From assembly GCF_900110275.1 (NCBI RefSeq), contig NZ_FODC01000002.1:310001-374000 (forward strand): 64,000 nt of DNA. Direction: 5' to 3'. Positions 43,816 to 53,327 of this stretch are shown here, one piece after another. Positions within the stretch are counted from its first letter, which is position 1, and every line of letters begins with the position of its first letter. The position numbers were made by a program, and so were the translations under genes. This DNA is from Duganella sp. CF517 (GTDB lineage: Bacteria; Pseudomonadota; Gammaproteobacteria; Burkholderiales; Burkholderiaceae_D). The notes beneath the pieces are model-generated. The model was not told where the DNA came from and did no database searches. It saw only the letters and a list, made by a program, of their open reading frames with translations.

Positions 43816-45090
43816 ATGGAAACGATCATCATCGTAGGGGGAGGTGCGGGCGGACTGGAACTCGCCACCCGTCTTGGAGACACCATGGGCGCCGGCAAGC
43901 GCGCCCGCATCCTGCTGGTGGACCGCTCGCCGGGCCACTTCTGGAAGCCGCTGCTGCATACCGTCGCCTCCGGAAAATGCGACCCGCAAGTGACCGAACT
44001 ATCCTTCACGGCGCAAGCCCTGGACCACGACTTCGAATTCCTGCAAGGCGAAGTCCTGTGCGTGGACCGGGCACACCAAACCATCACCCTCACGCCGCGC
44101 GGCGGCCGCCAGGACGATGGCGTTTGCCGCACCCTCGGCTACGACAAACTGGTGCTGGCCCTGGGCGCGGTCACCAACTTCTACAGCGTCCCGGGCGCGG
44201 CGCGCCACGCGATGACCCTGGACAGCGTGGCCGACGCCGAAGCCTTCCGGCGCCGCTTCGTCGACGGCTGCATCCGCGCCGGCGAACGCAAGGAGCAGCT
44301 CAACGTCGTCATCGTCGGCGGCGGCGCCACCGGCGTCGAACTGGCGGCGGAGCTGAGCAACAGCGCCCGCGCGCTGGCCGACTACCGCGTGCACACGCTC
44401 GATCCGGAGCGCGACATCCGCATCACCGTCATCGAACGCGGCGACCACCTGCTGCCGCACCTGCATCCGCTGCAATCGCAGCGCGCCGCCAACCATCTGC
44501 GTTCGCTCGGCATCGACGTGCGCACCGCCACGGCCGTCGCCCATGTCACCGACAACGCGGTGATCGACACCACCGGCGCCGCCCATCGCGCCGACCTGAC
44601 CTTGTGGGCGGCCGGCGTCGAAGCGCCCGAGCTGTGCGCCACGCTCGGCCTGACGCTTAACCACATCCGCCAGATCGTCGTCGATTCGAGCCTGCGCGCG
44701 GCCTGCGACAGCCGCATCTACGCTTTCGGCGACTGCGCCAGCTACGTCTGCCCGATCAAGGGCGCGGCGCCGCCGCGCGCGCAGGTCGCGCACCAGCAAG
44801 CCATGTTCCTGGCCGATCTGCTGGCGCGCCGCGACGACGGGCCGCGCCCGGAGTTCCGCTATCACGACTACGGCTCCCTCGTTTCGCTCGGACCACAGGC
44901 GGCGGTCGGCGTGCTGACGGGCGCCCTTACCGGCAAGAGCATCCGGGTCGGCGGCGCGGCCGCCAGCGTGCTGTATGCGCTGATGTACCAAAAGCACCTG
45001 CTGCAGCTGCATGGCAGCTTGCGCATGGCGGCCCAAACGCTGGTGGACTGGCTGCGCGCGAAAATCCTGCCGCCGGTGCGATTGCACTAA
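43816..45090 (+). CDS. ndh: Type II NADH dehydrogenase
   Basis: A 424-residue FAD-dependent NADH:quinone oxidoreductase without proton pumping. The first Rossmann loop is IVGGGAGGLELA, the second VVIVGGGATGVELAAEL, followed by IYAFGDCASY, the FAD-binding ATG-like motif. The C-terminal stretch has hydrophobic helices suited to membrane attachment (MYQKHLLQLHGSLRM). GGAG lies 7 bases before the ATG. The upstream gap holds the REP-like hairpin. Confidence 0.93.
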   Translation: METIIIVGGGAGGLELATRLGDTMGAGKRARILLVDRSPGHFWKPLLHTVASGKCDPQVTELSFTAQALDHDFEFLQGEVLCVDRAHQTITLTPRGGRQDDGVCRTLGYDKLVLALGAVTNFYSVPGAARHAMTLDSVADAEAFRRRFVDGCIRAGERKEQLNVVIVGGGATGVELAAELSNSARALADYRVHTLDPERDIRITVIERGDHLLPHLHPLQSQRAANHLRSLGIDVRTATAVAHVTDNAVIDTTGAAHRADLTLWAAGVEAPELCATLGLTLNHIRQIVVDSSLRAACDSRIYAFGDCASYVCPIKGAAPPRAQVAHQQAMFLADLLARRDDGPRPEFRYHDYGSLVSLGPQAAVGVLTGALTGKSIRVGGAAASVLYALMYQKHLLQLHGSLRMAAQTLVDWLRAKILPPVRLH

Positions 45091-45133
45091 GCGGCGTGCC
45101 TGTCTCCCGGTGCCCGGCGCCGGGGAACCGTTC

Positions 45134-45139
45134 TATAAT
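45134..45139 (+). promoter_or_regulatory. Consensus -10 directly before a leaderless start
   Basis: TATAAT ends 6 bases before the ATG at 45146; transcription starting at about 45146 would give a leaderless message. No Shine-Dalgarno is present. Confidence 0.5.
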
Positions 45140-45145
45140 GGGTTC

Positions 45146-46693
45146 ATGACCACCATCACCCCATACAGCCGGGACACGGCCGCCAACGCGGCGGCCGGCG
45201 TTACCGCATCGGCCTCCCGCGCCATTTCCCCGGGCGCCAGCGGCCCGGTCTCCGGCAGCAGCGGCGGCGGCGCGTCGACGACGGTGTCGCTCAGCGGCGG
45301 ACAGGATGCCGGGCAGCCCAAGGCCGTGGTCTGGGAAAACCGCACCCGCAGCACCGCCAGCACGATCATGGCGCGCAACTTCGCCGAACAGCCGGTTGCC
45401 GGACGCCTCAAGGGCCTCGGCGGCGAACTGCTGAAACAAGTCGCCTACGACGGCGAAAATTTCTCGCAATCGATCCAGCAAGCCCCTACCGGCATGCAAG
45501 CCGATACCTACGACATGCTGGTCTCGCCGTCGCCGGTGTCGCAGCATGGCATGGGCGACAACCGCATCGGCCTGACCATCACCACCCGCAGCGGCGTCAC
45601 GGTCGAGCTGTCGCTGGACGCCGGCGACAACAGCATCGCCTTCGAAGCCAAGAGCAGCGGCAAACTCACCGAAGTGGAACGCAAGGCGCTGGGCAAATTG
45701 TCGGACGCTTTCCAAAAAGCGGTCGACGGCCTGGCCGAAGACCCGCCCCGCGTCGACCTTGCCGGCCTGACGCAATTCGATGGCGCGGTGCTGTCATCGG
45801 TCGATCTGAAGGGCGAGATCAAGCTCAATCCCAAGGAAACGCAGCGTCTCGAGTTCCATGCCGACGGCGGCAAACGCACGCTCAGTTTCAGCGGCCCGGA
45901 TGGCGCGGCCAAAATCGGCGTGGACCTCAGCCAGCCCGCCAGCTGGGGCAACAAGGAACAGCAGGCCAAGGCGCTCAACCGCTATCTGCAACAGGTCGAC
46001 CAGGCCGGCATGCGTGGCCAGGGCAACGCCGCCATGCTCACCATGTTCAAGGACGCGCTGGTCGACATGAACAGCGACTACGGCACGCCGCCGCTGGCGC
46101 CGCGCGACATGCTGCTGACCGAGCGCGATCGCGCCACGACCACCGGCCTGGCCGACTTCACCGCCTCCGTCACGCAAACCGAGGTCGCGTCCAATCCCGC
46201 CAAGTCCACCGAGAAGGACAGGTTCGCCTACGAGCTGTCGCAGAAGACCACGATCTCCGGCCGCTCGCAGATGGACCTGGCGCTGTCGCAGCAACAACAG
46301 TCGCATTTGAAGGCGCGCTACCACGCGCCGGCCTCCCCGACCGCGAAGCTGGCGCTGGACCTGGAGCCGCAGTCGCAGAACTACAAATATATAATGGTCG
46401 ACGAATCGGCCAGCAGCACCACCAGCATCGAGTACGACAAGGGCAAGCTGGTGAAGGCCTCGCTGGAAATGCAGGCCAGCCGCTCGACACGGGTACTGGA
46501 ATACATGTTCGGCAAGCTCAAAGACGACCACACCACGCCGTCCGGCAAAGCGCTGACGCGCGACCTGCTGCCGACACTCGACCCGGAGGACGGCGGCCTA
46601 TCGATGGACGACTATGATCGCGCGCGGATACTGGCCAGGGTGAACGACGCCATATTCCTGCAATCCGATCCCGACGCGCTGGCGGCGAACTAA
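45146..46693 (+). CDS. Hypothetical protein of 515 residues
   Basis: A soluble protein without signal peptide. Residues 1-60 are Ala/Ser/Gly-rich and disordered; the rest mixes beta and helix (NRIGLTITTRSGVTVELSLD, SQPASWGNKEQQAKALNRYL, KLALDLEPQSQNYKYIM). Low Cys, even charge. I recognise no domain. The disordered start and repetitive beta segments recall flagellar hook or secreted structural proteins, but this is only an impression. Possibly leaderless. The next gene (DinB) follows after 20 bases. Confidence 0.8.
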   Translation: MTTITPYSRDTAANAAAGVTASASRAISPGASGPVSGSSGGGASTTVSLSGGQDAGQPKAVVWENRTRSTASTIMARNFAEQPVAGRLKGLGGELLKQVAYDGENFSQSIQQAPTGMQADTYDMLVSPSPVSQHGMGDNRIGLTITTRSGVTVELSLDAGDNSIAFEAKSSGKLTEVERKALGKLSDAFQKAVDGLAEDPPRVDLAGLTQFDGAVLSSVDLKGEIKLNPKETQRLEFHADGGKRTLSFSGPDGAAKIGVDLSQPASWGNKEQQAKALNRYLQQVDQAGMRGQGNAAMLTMFKDALVDMNSDYGTPPLAPRDMLLTERDRATTTGLADFTASVTQTEVASNPAKSTEKDRFAYELSQKTTISGRSQMDLALSQQQQSHLKARYHAPASPTAKLALDLEPQSQNYKYIMVDESASSTTSIEYDKGKLVKASLEMQASRSTRVLEYMFGKLKDDHTTPSGKALTRDLLPTLDPEDGGLSMDDYDRARILARVNDAIFLQSDPDALAAN

Positions 46694-46713
46694 CCAAGGC
46701 AATACGCGAGCCA

Positions 46714-47262
46714 ATGAGCACACCCGAACATTTCGTCCTGCTGGCGGCCTACAACGCCGACATGAACCGCAACCTGTACGCGGCGGCGGCCAACCTGCCG
46801 CCGGGCGAACTGACGGCGGACCGCAAGGCCTTCTTCGGCTCACTGGCCGGCACCATGAACCATCTGCTGGCCGGCGACACCATCTGGCTCAAACGCTTCG
46901 CCACGCACCCGGCCGATTTTCCCGCACTGGCGGCGGTGGCCGAAATGCCGCAACCCGGCGGACTGTCGCATATTTTCAGCGACGACCTGCCGACGCTGCG
47001 CCGCCACCGCGAACAGCTGGACGCCATCATCAGCGCCTGGGCGCCGCAGCTGACCGCCGCCGGCCTGGCGCATGCGTTCGAATACCGCAGCACCCGGGGC
47101 GACGTCTACCGCAAGCATTTCGGCAGCGTGTTAATGCACTTTTTCAACCACCAAACCCACCACCGGGGCCAGGCGAGCACCTTGCTGACCCAGGCCGACG
47201 TCGACATCGGCGTCACCGACCTGCTGCTGTGGGTACCCGACCTGGCACCGACAACTCCATGA
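46714..47262 (+). CDS. DinB family metal-dependent protein
   Basis: A 182-residue four-helix bundle. The His triad is visible: MNHLLAGDTIWLKR, then HFFNHQTHHRGQ. DinB relatives carry a metal and act as thiol transferases or remain uncharacterised. The stop overlaps the ldhA start (ATGA), so the genes are translationally coupled. Confidence 0.9.
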   Translation: MSTPEHFVLLAAYNADMNRNLYAAAANLPPGELTADRKAFFGSLAGTMNHLLAGDTIWLKRFATHPADFPALAAVAEMPQPGGLSHIFSDDLPTLRRHREQLDAIISAWAPQLTAAGLAHAFEYRSTRGDVYRKHFGSVLMHFFNHQTHHRGQASTLLTQADVDIGVTDLLLWVPDLAPTTP

Positions 47263-48290
47263 AAATCGCCGTCTACAGCGCCCAACCCTACGACCGCCGC
47301 TTCCTCGACGAGGCGCGGCTCGACGCGCTGGCAGCCACGCCGGCGTCGCCGATCGACGCCGTCTACTTCGACAACCGCCTGACCATCGACACGGTGCCGC
47401 TGGCGCACGGCTGCGCCGTGGTCTGCGTCTTCGTCAACGACATCCTCGATGCGGAGGTGCTGGATGCCTTGCACGCGCTGGGCGTGCGCGCCGTGCTGCT
47501 GCGCTGCGCGGGCTTCAACAACGTCGACGTGCAGGCCGGAGAGCGGCTCGGCATGTTCATGGCGCGCGTGCCCACCTACGCGCCGGAGGCGGTGGCCGAA
47601 CACGCGCTGGCGCTGGTGATGACGCTCAACCGCCGCACGCACCGCGCCTACGCGCGCGTCCGCGAAGGCAATTTCGCGCTCGACGGCCTGCTCGGCATGA
47701 CCTTGCACGGCAAGACCGTCGGCATCATCGGCGCCGGCCAGATCGGCACCGCCGCCGCGCAGATATTCAAGGGCATCGGCTGCACGGTGCTGGTCAGCGA
47801 TCCGGCGCCGCAACTGCAGCTGCAACTGGGCGCCATCGCGGCGCGCGTCACGCTGGAACAGCTGCTGGCGCAGTCGGATATCGTCTCCCTGCATTGCCCG
47901 CTGATGGAAGCCACCCGCCACCTGATCAACGCCGACAGCCTGGCGCTGATGAAGCCCGGCGCGATGCTGGTCAACACCTCGCGCGGCGCGTTGATCGACA
48001 CGATGGCCGTCATCGCCGCGCTCAAGTCCAAGCAACTGGGCGCGCTGGCGATCGACGTCTACGAGCAGGAAAGCGACCTGTTTTTTCACGACCATTCAAG
48101 CGACATCATCGACGACGACGTCTTCCAGCGGTTGATGACGTTCCCGAACGTGCTGGTCACCGGCCACCAGGGCTTTTTCACCATCGAGGCGATGCGCGAA
48201 ATCGCCGCCGTCACCTTCGCCAACCTGGCCGCCTACATGCGCGGCGAGCCGACCGCCAACGCGTTGGGCACCGGCGCGCGGCCGACTTAG
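47259..48290 (+). CDS. ldhA: D-lactate dehydrogenase (2-hydroxyacid dehydrogenase)
   Basis: A 343-residue NAD-dependent D-LDH of the fermentative LdhA type. NAD loop: GIIGAGQIGTAAAQIFKGIG; catalytic Arg in GFNNVD/NTSRGALIDT region, Glu in VYEQESDLFFHDHS, and His in VTGHQGFFTIEAM. The EQESDLFF and GHQGFFT segments are characteristic of LdhA. Translationally coupled to the DinB gene. Reduces pyruvate to D-lactate or the reverse. Confidence 0.92.
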   Translation: MKIAVYSAQPYDRRFLDEARLDALAATPASPIDAVYFDNRLTIDTVPLAHGCAVVCVFVNDILDAEVLDALHALGVRAVLLRCAGFNNVDVQAGERLGMFMARVPTYAPEAVAEHALALVMTLNRRTHRAYARVREGNFALDGLLGMTLHGKTVGIIGAGQIGTAAAQIFKGIGCTVLVSDPAPQLQLQLGAIAARVTLEQLLAQSDIVSLHCPLMEATRHLINADSLALMKPGAMLVNTSRGALIDTMAVIAALKSKQLGALAIDVYEQESDLFFHDHSSDIIDDDVFQRLMTFPNVLVTGHQGFFTIEAMREIAAVTFANLAAYMRGEPTANALGTGARPT

Positions 48291-48379
48291 CATCGCAATC
48301 ATCAAAAAAGTGATCACCCGACGGCGTTTTCCCCGGTAACATCACCTCTACGCACAACACCGATCCACCGGAGAAGGTC

Positions 48380-49774
48380 ATGTCCCTCGCTTATCGCGCC
48401 ACCGCCGATTTCGCCAAATTGAACCACCCGATGCGCGTGCCGCTGTCGGCGGAGATCCATTCACGCCCCTTCCTGCAATTGCAGGCGCCGGAAAGCCTGA
48501 CCCACTTCGCGCTCTACGTGCAGCAGGAACAGCCTTCGCAAAAATACCACCGCGAGACGCAGCACCAGATTTTGCATCAGCTGTGCACCCACTACGGCGT
48601 GGCCGGGCCGCATCCGCAGGCGCGCTACTTCTTCCACGACTTCGGGCGTTTTCGCCTGAAGTGGGAATGCCACACCGAGTTCGCCACCTACACCTTCGTC
48701 GAACGCGGCGAGCCGGGACTGGACTTCCGCACGGCGTTCGACCGCATGCCGCTGCAGCACGTGCCGCAGCAATGGCTGGCCGGCCTGCACGGAAAAATCA
48801 TCGTCGCCTCGCACGTCGTGCTGCGCAACGGCGACAGCGCCGGCGCCGACGAGCAAGCGATCGCCGAACTGTTTCAAGGTAAATCGATGGTCGGCAGCAG
48901 CGTGGGCAGCGGCGCCGAGGTGTGGACCGATTTCCTGATCCAGCCCGATGGCTTCAGCCGCTTCATCGTGCGCGACCTGGGACTGCGCGAATTCCAGGCC
49001 GGCCGCCTGGTCGGGCGCCTGCTCGAAATCGAGAACTACCGCATGATGGCCCTGCTCGGCCTGCCCCACGCCGAAGCGTCGCAGCCGCTGTTGAACGGTA
49101 TCGAGAACGAGCTGGCCGACCTCACCGCGACGCTGGTGCAGGCCGATATGCCGCAGTCGCTGGACGCGCGCGGCCCGGACGCGCGCGAGGAACAGAACCT
49201 GCTGCACCGGATCACCAGCCTGGCCGCGCGGCTGGAAAAACTCTCGGTCAACAACAGCTACCGCTTCGCCGCGTCGCAGGCGTATTTCAGCCTGGTGCAG
49301 GCGCGCATCCACGAACTGCGCGAGGTGCGCATGACCGGCATTCCGACCCTGGCCGAATTCATGGGCCGCAGGCTGGCGCCGGCCATCCACACCTGCACCT
49401 CGGTCTCGCAGCGGCAGGAAGCGCTGGCCAAGCGTATCGCCCGCAGCAACGACCTGCTGCGCACCCGCGTCGGCATCGAGCAGGAACGCCAGAACCGCAA
49501 GATCCTGCAATCGCTGGACGCGCGCGCGGCCCAGCAACTGCGGCTGCAACAGGCGGTCGAGGGTCTGTCGGCGGTGGCGATCTCGTACTACACGCTGGGG
49601 CTGATCGGCTACGCCGGCAAGGCGATGAAGGCCGGCGGATTGCCGGTCAACCCGGACATCCTGCAAGGCGTAGCGGTGCCGGTGGTGATTTTGGCGGTGT
49701 GGATGGGACTACGCCGGGTGCACAAGCAGCTGGTTTCGCGCGGCACGGCCGCCGCCCAGCGCCATCCGGCGTAA
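48380..49774 (+). CDS. DUF3422 family membrane protein
   Basis: A 464-residue protein of the DUF3422 family, common in alpha- and betaproteobacteria. HPMRVPLSAEIHSRPF and FFHDFGRFRLKWECHTEFATY are typical. Two hydrophobic helices lie at the C-terminus (AISYYTLGLIGYAGKAM and VVILAVWMGLRRVHK), so the large soluble part is anchored to the membrane. Function unknown. GGAGAAGG precedes the ATG. Convergent with the chemoreceptor gene, 2 bases apart. Confidence 0.92.
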   Translation: MSLAYRATADFAKLNHPMRVPLSAEIHSRPFLQLQAPESLTHFALYVQQEQPSQKYHRETQHQILHQLCTHYGVAGPHPQARYFFHDFGRFRLKWECHTEFATYTFVERGEPGLDFRTAFDRMPLQHVPQQWLAGLHGKIIVASHVVLRNGDSAGADEQAIAELFQGKSMVGSSVGSGAEVWTDFLIQPDGFSRFIVRDLGLREFQAGRLVGRLLEIENYRMMALLGLPHAEASQPLLNGIENELADLTATLVQADMPQSLDARGPDAREEQNLLHRITSLAARLEKLSVNNSYRFAASQAYFSLVQARIHELREVRMTGIPTLAEFMGRRLAPAIHTCTSVSQRQEALAKRIARSNDLLRTRVGIEQERQNRKILQSLDARAAQQLRLQQAVEGLSAVAISYYTLGLIGYAGKAMKAGGLPVNPDILQGVAVPVVILAVWMGLRRVHKQLVSRGTAAAQRHPA

Positions 49775-49776
49775 GG

Positions 49777-51378
49777 TCAGGAAAGTCGCAACCGCGTCGA
49801 CAGCTTGCCGGCGCCGGCGCCACCGCCCCCCTCCACCGTGAAGCGCCCCACCTGCGACAGCAAGGCCTGCGCCTGTTCGCGCATGCTGGCGGCGGCGGCC
49901 GCGGCCTGCTCGACCAGCGCCGCGTTCTGCTGCGTCATCTCGTCCATCTGACCGATCGCGCGGTTGACCTGCTCGATGCCGGAGCTTTGCTGTTCGCTCG
50001 CCTGCGTGATCTCGCCCATGATCTCGGCCACCTTCCGCACGCTGGCCACCACCTCGCTCATGGTCTGGCCGGCACGGTCGACCAGCCGCCCACCCTCGTC
50101 GACCTTGCCGACGGAATCGTCGATCAAACCCTTGATCTCCTTGGCCGCCGACGCAGAGCGCTGCGCCAGGTTGCGCACCTCGGACGCGACCACCGCGAAA
50201 CCGCGTCCCTGTTCGCCGGCGCGCGCCGCCTCGACGGCCGCGTTGAGCGCCAGGATGTTGGTCTGGAATGCGATGCCGTCGATGACGCCTATGATGTCGA
50301 CGATCTTGCTGGAGCTGGTCTTGATCGACCCCATGGTTTCGACCACCTGCCCGACCACGTCGCCGCCGCGCACGGCGATGCCGCTGGCCGCCACCACCAG
50401 CTCATTGGCGTGGCGCGCGCTGTCGGCGTTCTGCCGCACGGTGCTGGTCAACTCCTCCATCGAGCTGGCGGTTTCCTCCAGCGCGCCGGCCTGCGCCTCG
50501 GTACGTGCCGACAAATCGGCGTTGCCGGCCGCGATCTCCTGCGCCGCCACGGTGATGGTGTCGGTCGACAGGCGCACGTCGCCAACCAGCTGCGACAGGC
50601 TGCCGTTCATCTTGCCCAGCGCGTCGAGCAGCTGGCCGGTCTCGTCGCGCGCCTGGTTGTCCACGCGCGAGGTCAGGTCGCCCTCGGCCACGCGGCGCGC
50701 CAGCGCCACCGCGCGCGCCAGCGGTTCCGCGATCGAGCGGCCCAGCGCATACGCCAGCGTACCGCCCAGCAGCAGGATCACGACCGCCAACGCGATCATC
50801 AGGTTGCGGCTGGCGACATTGATTTGTTCGATCTCCGCGGTCGCCTCTTCGATCTGGCGCCGCTGTTCCTTCAATAGCGCGTCGGCCGTGGCCAGATACG
50901 TCACGCTGGCAGGCGTATAGACGTCCCGCATTTGCTGCTGCGCCTCGTCGACCTTGCCGGCCTTCTTGAGCGCCAGCGCGGCGTCGCGCGAGGCGAGGAA
51001 GGCCTTGCGCCGCACGCCCAGCTCCACAAACAGCGCCTTCTCGACATCGCCGTCCATGCGCGCCTCGACCTGCTTTTGCAGCGCGCTGGAAGCATCCGAC
51101 GAGGCCTTGATGTTCGCCGCGAAGTAGTCGCCCAGGCTGGCGTCGGTGCTGACGATGATGGCGGTGGTGCGCGGCACCGCCGCGAACATGTAGCGATACC
51201 AGTCCTGCAGATAGCGCTCGGTGGCCATCGGCTCGTCGATCATGTGGCGGGTGGCGGCCGCCACGCTGTTCAGGCGGGTGATGCTGACCACGATGGCGAC
51301 GAGCGCCAGCAACAGGATGCTGGCGAAGCCGAGGACGAGACGACGTTTAACACTAATGTTGTTTAGCAATTGGAACAT
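49777..51378 (-). CDS. Methyl-accepting chemotaxis protein
   Basis: A 533-residue chemoreceptor. TM1 (residues 11-31: [19 protein letters not shown]), a four-helix periplasmic ligand domain (about 35-190), TM2 ([19 protein letters not shown]), HAMP, then the signalling hairpin ([40 protein letters not shown]). The C-terminus lacks a CheR/CheB pentapeptide. Start 51378 ([13 protein letters not shown]) is chosen over an ATG 60 bases earlier. Ligand unknown. Confidence 0.94.
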   Translation of the reverse strand: MFQLLNNISVKRRLVLGFASILLLALVAIVVSITRLNSVAAATRHMIDEPMATERYLQDWYRYMFAAVPRTTAIIVSTDASLGDYFAANIKASSDASSALQKQVEARMDGDVEKALFVELGVRRKAFLASRDAALALKKAGKVDEAQQQMRDVYTPASVTYLATADALLKEQRRQIEEATAEIEQINVASRNLMIALAVVILLLGGTLAYALGRSIAEPLARAVALARRVAEGDLTSRVDNQARDETGQLLDALGKMNGSLSQLVGDVRLSTDTITVAAQEIAAGNADLSARTEAQAGALEETASSMEELTSTVRQNADSARHANELVVAASGIAVRGGDVVGQVVETMGSIKTSSSKIVDIIGVIDGIAFQTNILALNAAVEAARAGEQGRGFAVVASEVRNLAQRSASAAKEIKGLIDDSVGKVDEGGRLVDRAGQTMSEVVASVRKVAEIMGEITQASEQQSSGIEQVNRAIGQMDEMTQQNAALVEQAAAAAASMREQAQALLSQVGRFTVEGGGGAGAGKLSTRLRLS

Positions 51379-51506
51379 CTGGTCCGTCCTGTGAGGGAAC
51401 GCTGCGGGCGCGCAGCAACGGAGCCATGATAGCGCCAAAATAAAGCATAAACTTCACATTGTTACTCTTAAACAACAGTTGACGCTAACAACAAGTCGAT
51501 GCGGGA

Positions 51507-52391
51507 TTAGCCGGCCATCACCGGCGGCAGCAGTGGCCGGTCGGCCGGGCGCGGCACCGGCTGGCTGAACCGGTCGGCCAGGAAGCTGGCGATGCGCAGC
51601 TGCGTCGACTCCAGATAGGGGATGTTCATGTGGTCCGAATCGGGCACGGTTTCGTCCGCGTGCAAGGTGCCGAGTTTTTGCACCAGCAAATCGGTATGCG
51701 AATGCGGCACCACATCGTCGAAAGCGGCCCGCAGCACATAGGTCGGCGCCTTCAGCTGGTGCGCATATTTAACCGACTCGAATTTATGCCGCAGCACATA
51801 CTCCACCGGCAGCGTCCTGAATTTGCGCTTGGCGATCGCCAGGATCGAATCGTAGGGCGTGATCAGCACCACCGCGTTGGCCTCGCGCTCCATCGCCACC
51901 TGGATCGCCACGCCGGAACCGAGGCTGCGGCCGACCACGGCGATGCGCGTCGGATCGACATGATGACGCTCGCTGAGCCAGTCGAACAGCATGCGCCCGT
52001 CCTCGACGAAATGGGCCTCGGCCGGATCGCCATGCGAATCGCCGTAGCCGCGATAATTCACCGCCAGCACCGCCATGCCGGGAAACAGCTTGCCGGCGTC
52101 GCGCGCCACCCACGACACCTCCTCCGAGCGGCCGCCGAAATAGACCACGCCGGGCGTTTGACCCGCCACCAGCGGCGTCATCAGCCAGCCGGATAACCGG
52201 GTGCCGTCCTTGGCGCGCACCACGATCGGGCGCGTGCGGTGGCCGGTGCTGTACGGCTTGAGCACCTCGCGGCGGCTGCCGAGAGGATTAAACAGCAGCC
52301 GTTTCTGGTTGGCCGCGACCGCCGCAGTCAATCCCATCCACAACACGCTGACGATGCCGGCCAAACCGGCGACTTTTTTTGAATTGTCCAT
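51507..52391 (-). CDS. Membrane-anchored alpha/beta hydrolase (BEM46/ABHD13-like)
   Basis: A 294-residue serine hydrolase. An N-terminal hydrophobic helix (GLAGIVSVLWMGLTAAVAAN) anchors it. The nucleophile is in VVGRSLGSGVAI, Asp in AFDDVVPHSH and His in DSDHMNIP. Oxyanion region VNYRGYGDSHG. Substrate unknown. Divergent from the next hydrolase with a 155-bp gap. Confidence 0.9.
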   Translation of the reverse strand: MDNSKKVAGLAGIVSVLWMGLTAAVAANQKRLLFNPLGSRREVLKPYSTGHRTRPIVVRAKDGTRLSGWLMTPLVAGQTPGVVYFGGRSEEVSWVARDAGKLFPGMAVLAVNYRGYGDSHGDPAEAHFVEDGRMLFDWLSERHHVDPTRIAVVGRSLGSGVAIQVAMEREANAVVLITPYDSILAIAKRKFRTLPVEYVLRHKFESVKYAHQLKAPTYVLRAAFDDVVPHSHTDLLVQKLGTLHADETVPDSDHMNIPYLESTQLRIASFLADRFSQPVPRPADRPLLPPVMAG

Positions 52392-52510
52392 CCCTCTACT
52401 TTACCCTTGTCCTGACTCTCTGCTGTACGCCAGCGTACAAATACATTTGCCCGTGGCAAACAGTAAATCCGGGCGGGCCGCCTTTTCTCAAGGCGCAGGA
52501 GGCGAACCGG

Positions 52511-52516
52511 TATAAT
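52511..52516 (+). promoter_or_regulatory. Likely -10 of the hydrolase pair
   Basis: TATAAT lies 31 bases before the ATG at 52547, within the gap shared with the divergent hydrolase. The -35 is not clear. Confidence 0.45.
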
Positions 52517-52546
52517 CGGCGCTTCGTTTTTGCTCTCCCGCCCCCT

Positions 52547-53326
52547 ATGAAACCGGCCATCGTCCTGCTGCACAGCTCCATGAGTTCCAAGGCCCAATGG
52601 GCGCCACTCGTCGAACAGCTCACGCCCGAATTCCGCTGCATCCCGCTCGATTTGCTCGGCTACGGCGCCGCGCCCTATCCGCCTGGCGCCGCCCAGGACG
52701 AAGCATACACCCACACGCTGGCGCACGAAGCCGAGGCCATCGCCGACGCCATCGCCGCGCAGCTGGCGCCGGACGAAGCGTTCCATCTGGTTGGCCACTC
52801 GTTCGGCGGCGTCTGCGCGCTGCACCTGGCGCGCCGCATGCCGCGCCGCGTGCGCACGTTGACATTGTTCGAGCCGGTCGCCTTCCACCTGCTGCCGGAG
52901 CGGGACGCGGCGCGGGTGGAAATCGTCACCGTCGTCGGCGGCATCATGGCCTGCGCGTCCGACCGCGACGCCACCCGCATCTTCATCGACTACTGGAACC
53001 GTCCGGGTTCCTTCGACGCCGCGCCGGCATCGGCCCAGGACAAGATGATCGCGCAGATCGCCAAGGTCAAGCTGGACTTCCAGGCGCTGCTGGGCGAGCC
53101 GGTCGCGCTGGCCGATCTGGCCGCGTTGACGATGCCGGCGCTGGTGCTGTCCGGCCAGCACAGTCCCGCCTCCACGCGATCTCTGGCCGCGCAGCTGGCG
53201 TCGGCGCTGCCCGACGTCCGCGCGCGTGAAACGCGCGGCGGCCATATGGCGCCGATCACCCATGGTGACGCGGTCAACCCCACCATCGCCGCGTTCCTGC
53301 GCGGTGAAGACATCCACCAAGGCTGA
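52547..53326 (+). CDS. Alpha/beta hydrolase
   Basis: A 259-residue cytoplasmic alpha/beta hydrolase. VLLHSSMSSKAQW forms the oxyanion region, VGHSFGGVCAL the nucleophile elbow (Ser), and ETRGGHMAPITH the catalytic His. No signal peptide. The following hydrolase starts 1 base after the stop, so the two are co-transcribed. Substrate not predictable. Confidence 0.9.
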   Translation: MKPAIVLLHSSMSSKAQWAPLVEQLTPEFRCIPLDLLGYGAAPYPPGAAQDEAYTHTLAHEAEAIADAIAAQLAPDEAFHLVGHSFGGVCALHLARRMPRRVRTLTLFEPVAFHLLPERDAARVEIVTVVGGIMACASDRDATRIFIDYWNRPGSFDAAPASAQDKMIAQIAKVKLDFQALLGEPVALADLAALTMPALVLSGQHSPASTRSLAAQLASALPDVRARETRGGHMAPITHGDAVNPTIAAFLRGEDIHQG

Positions 53327-53327
53327 C

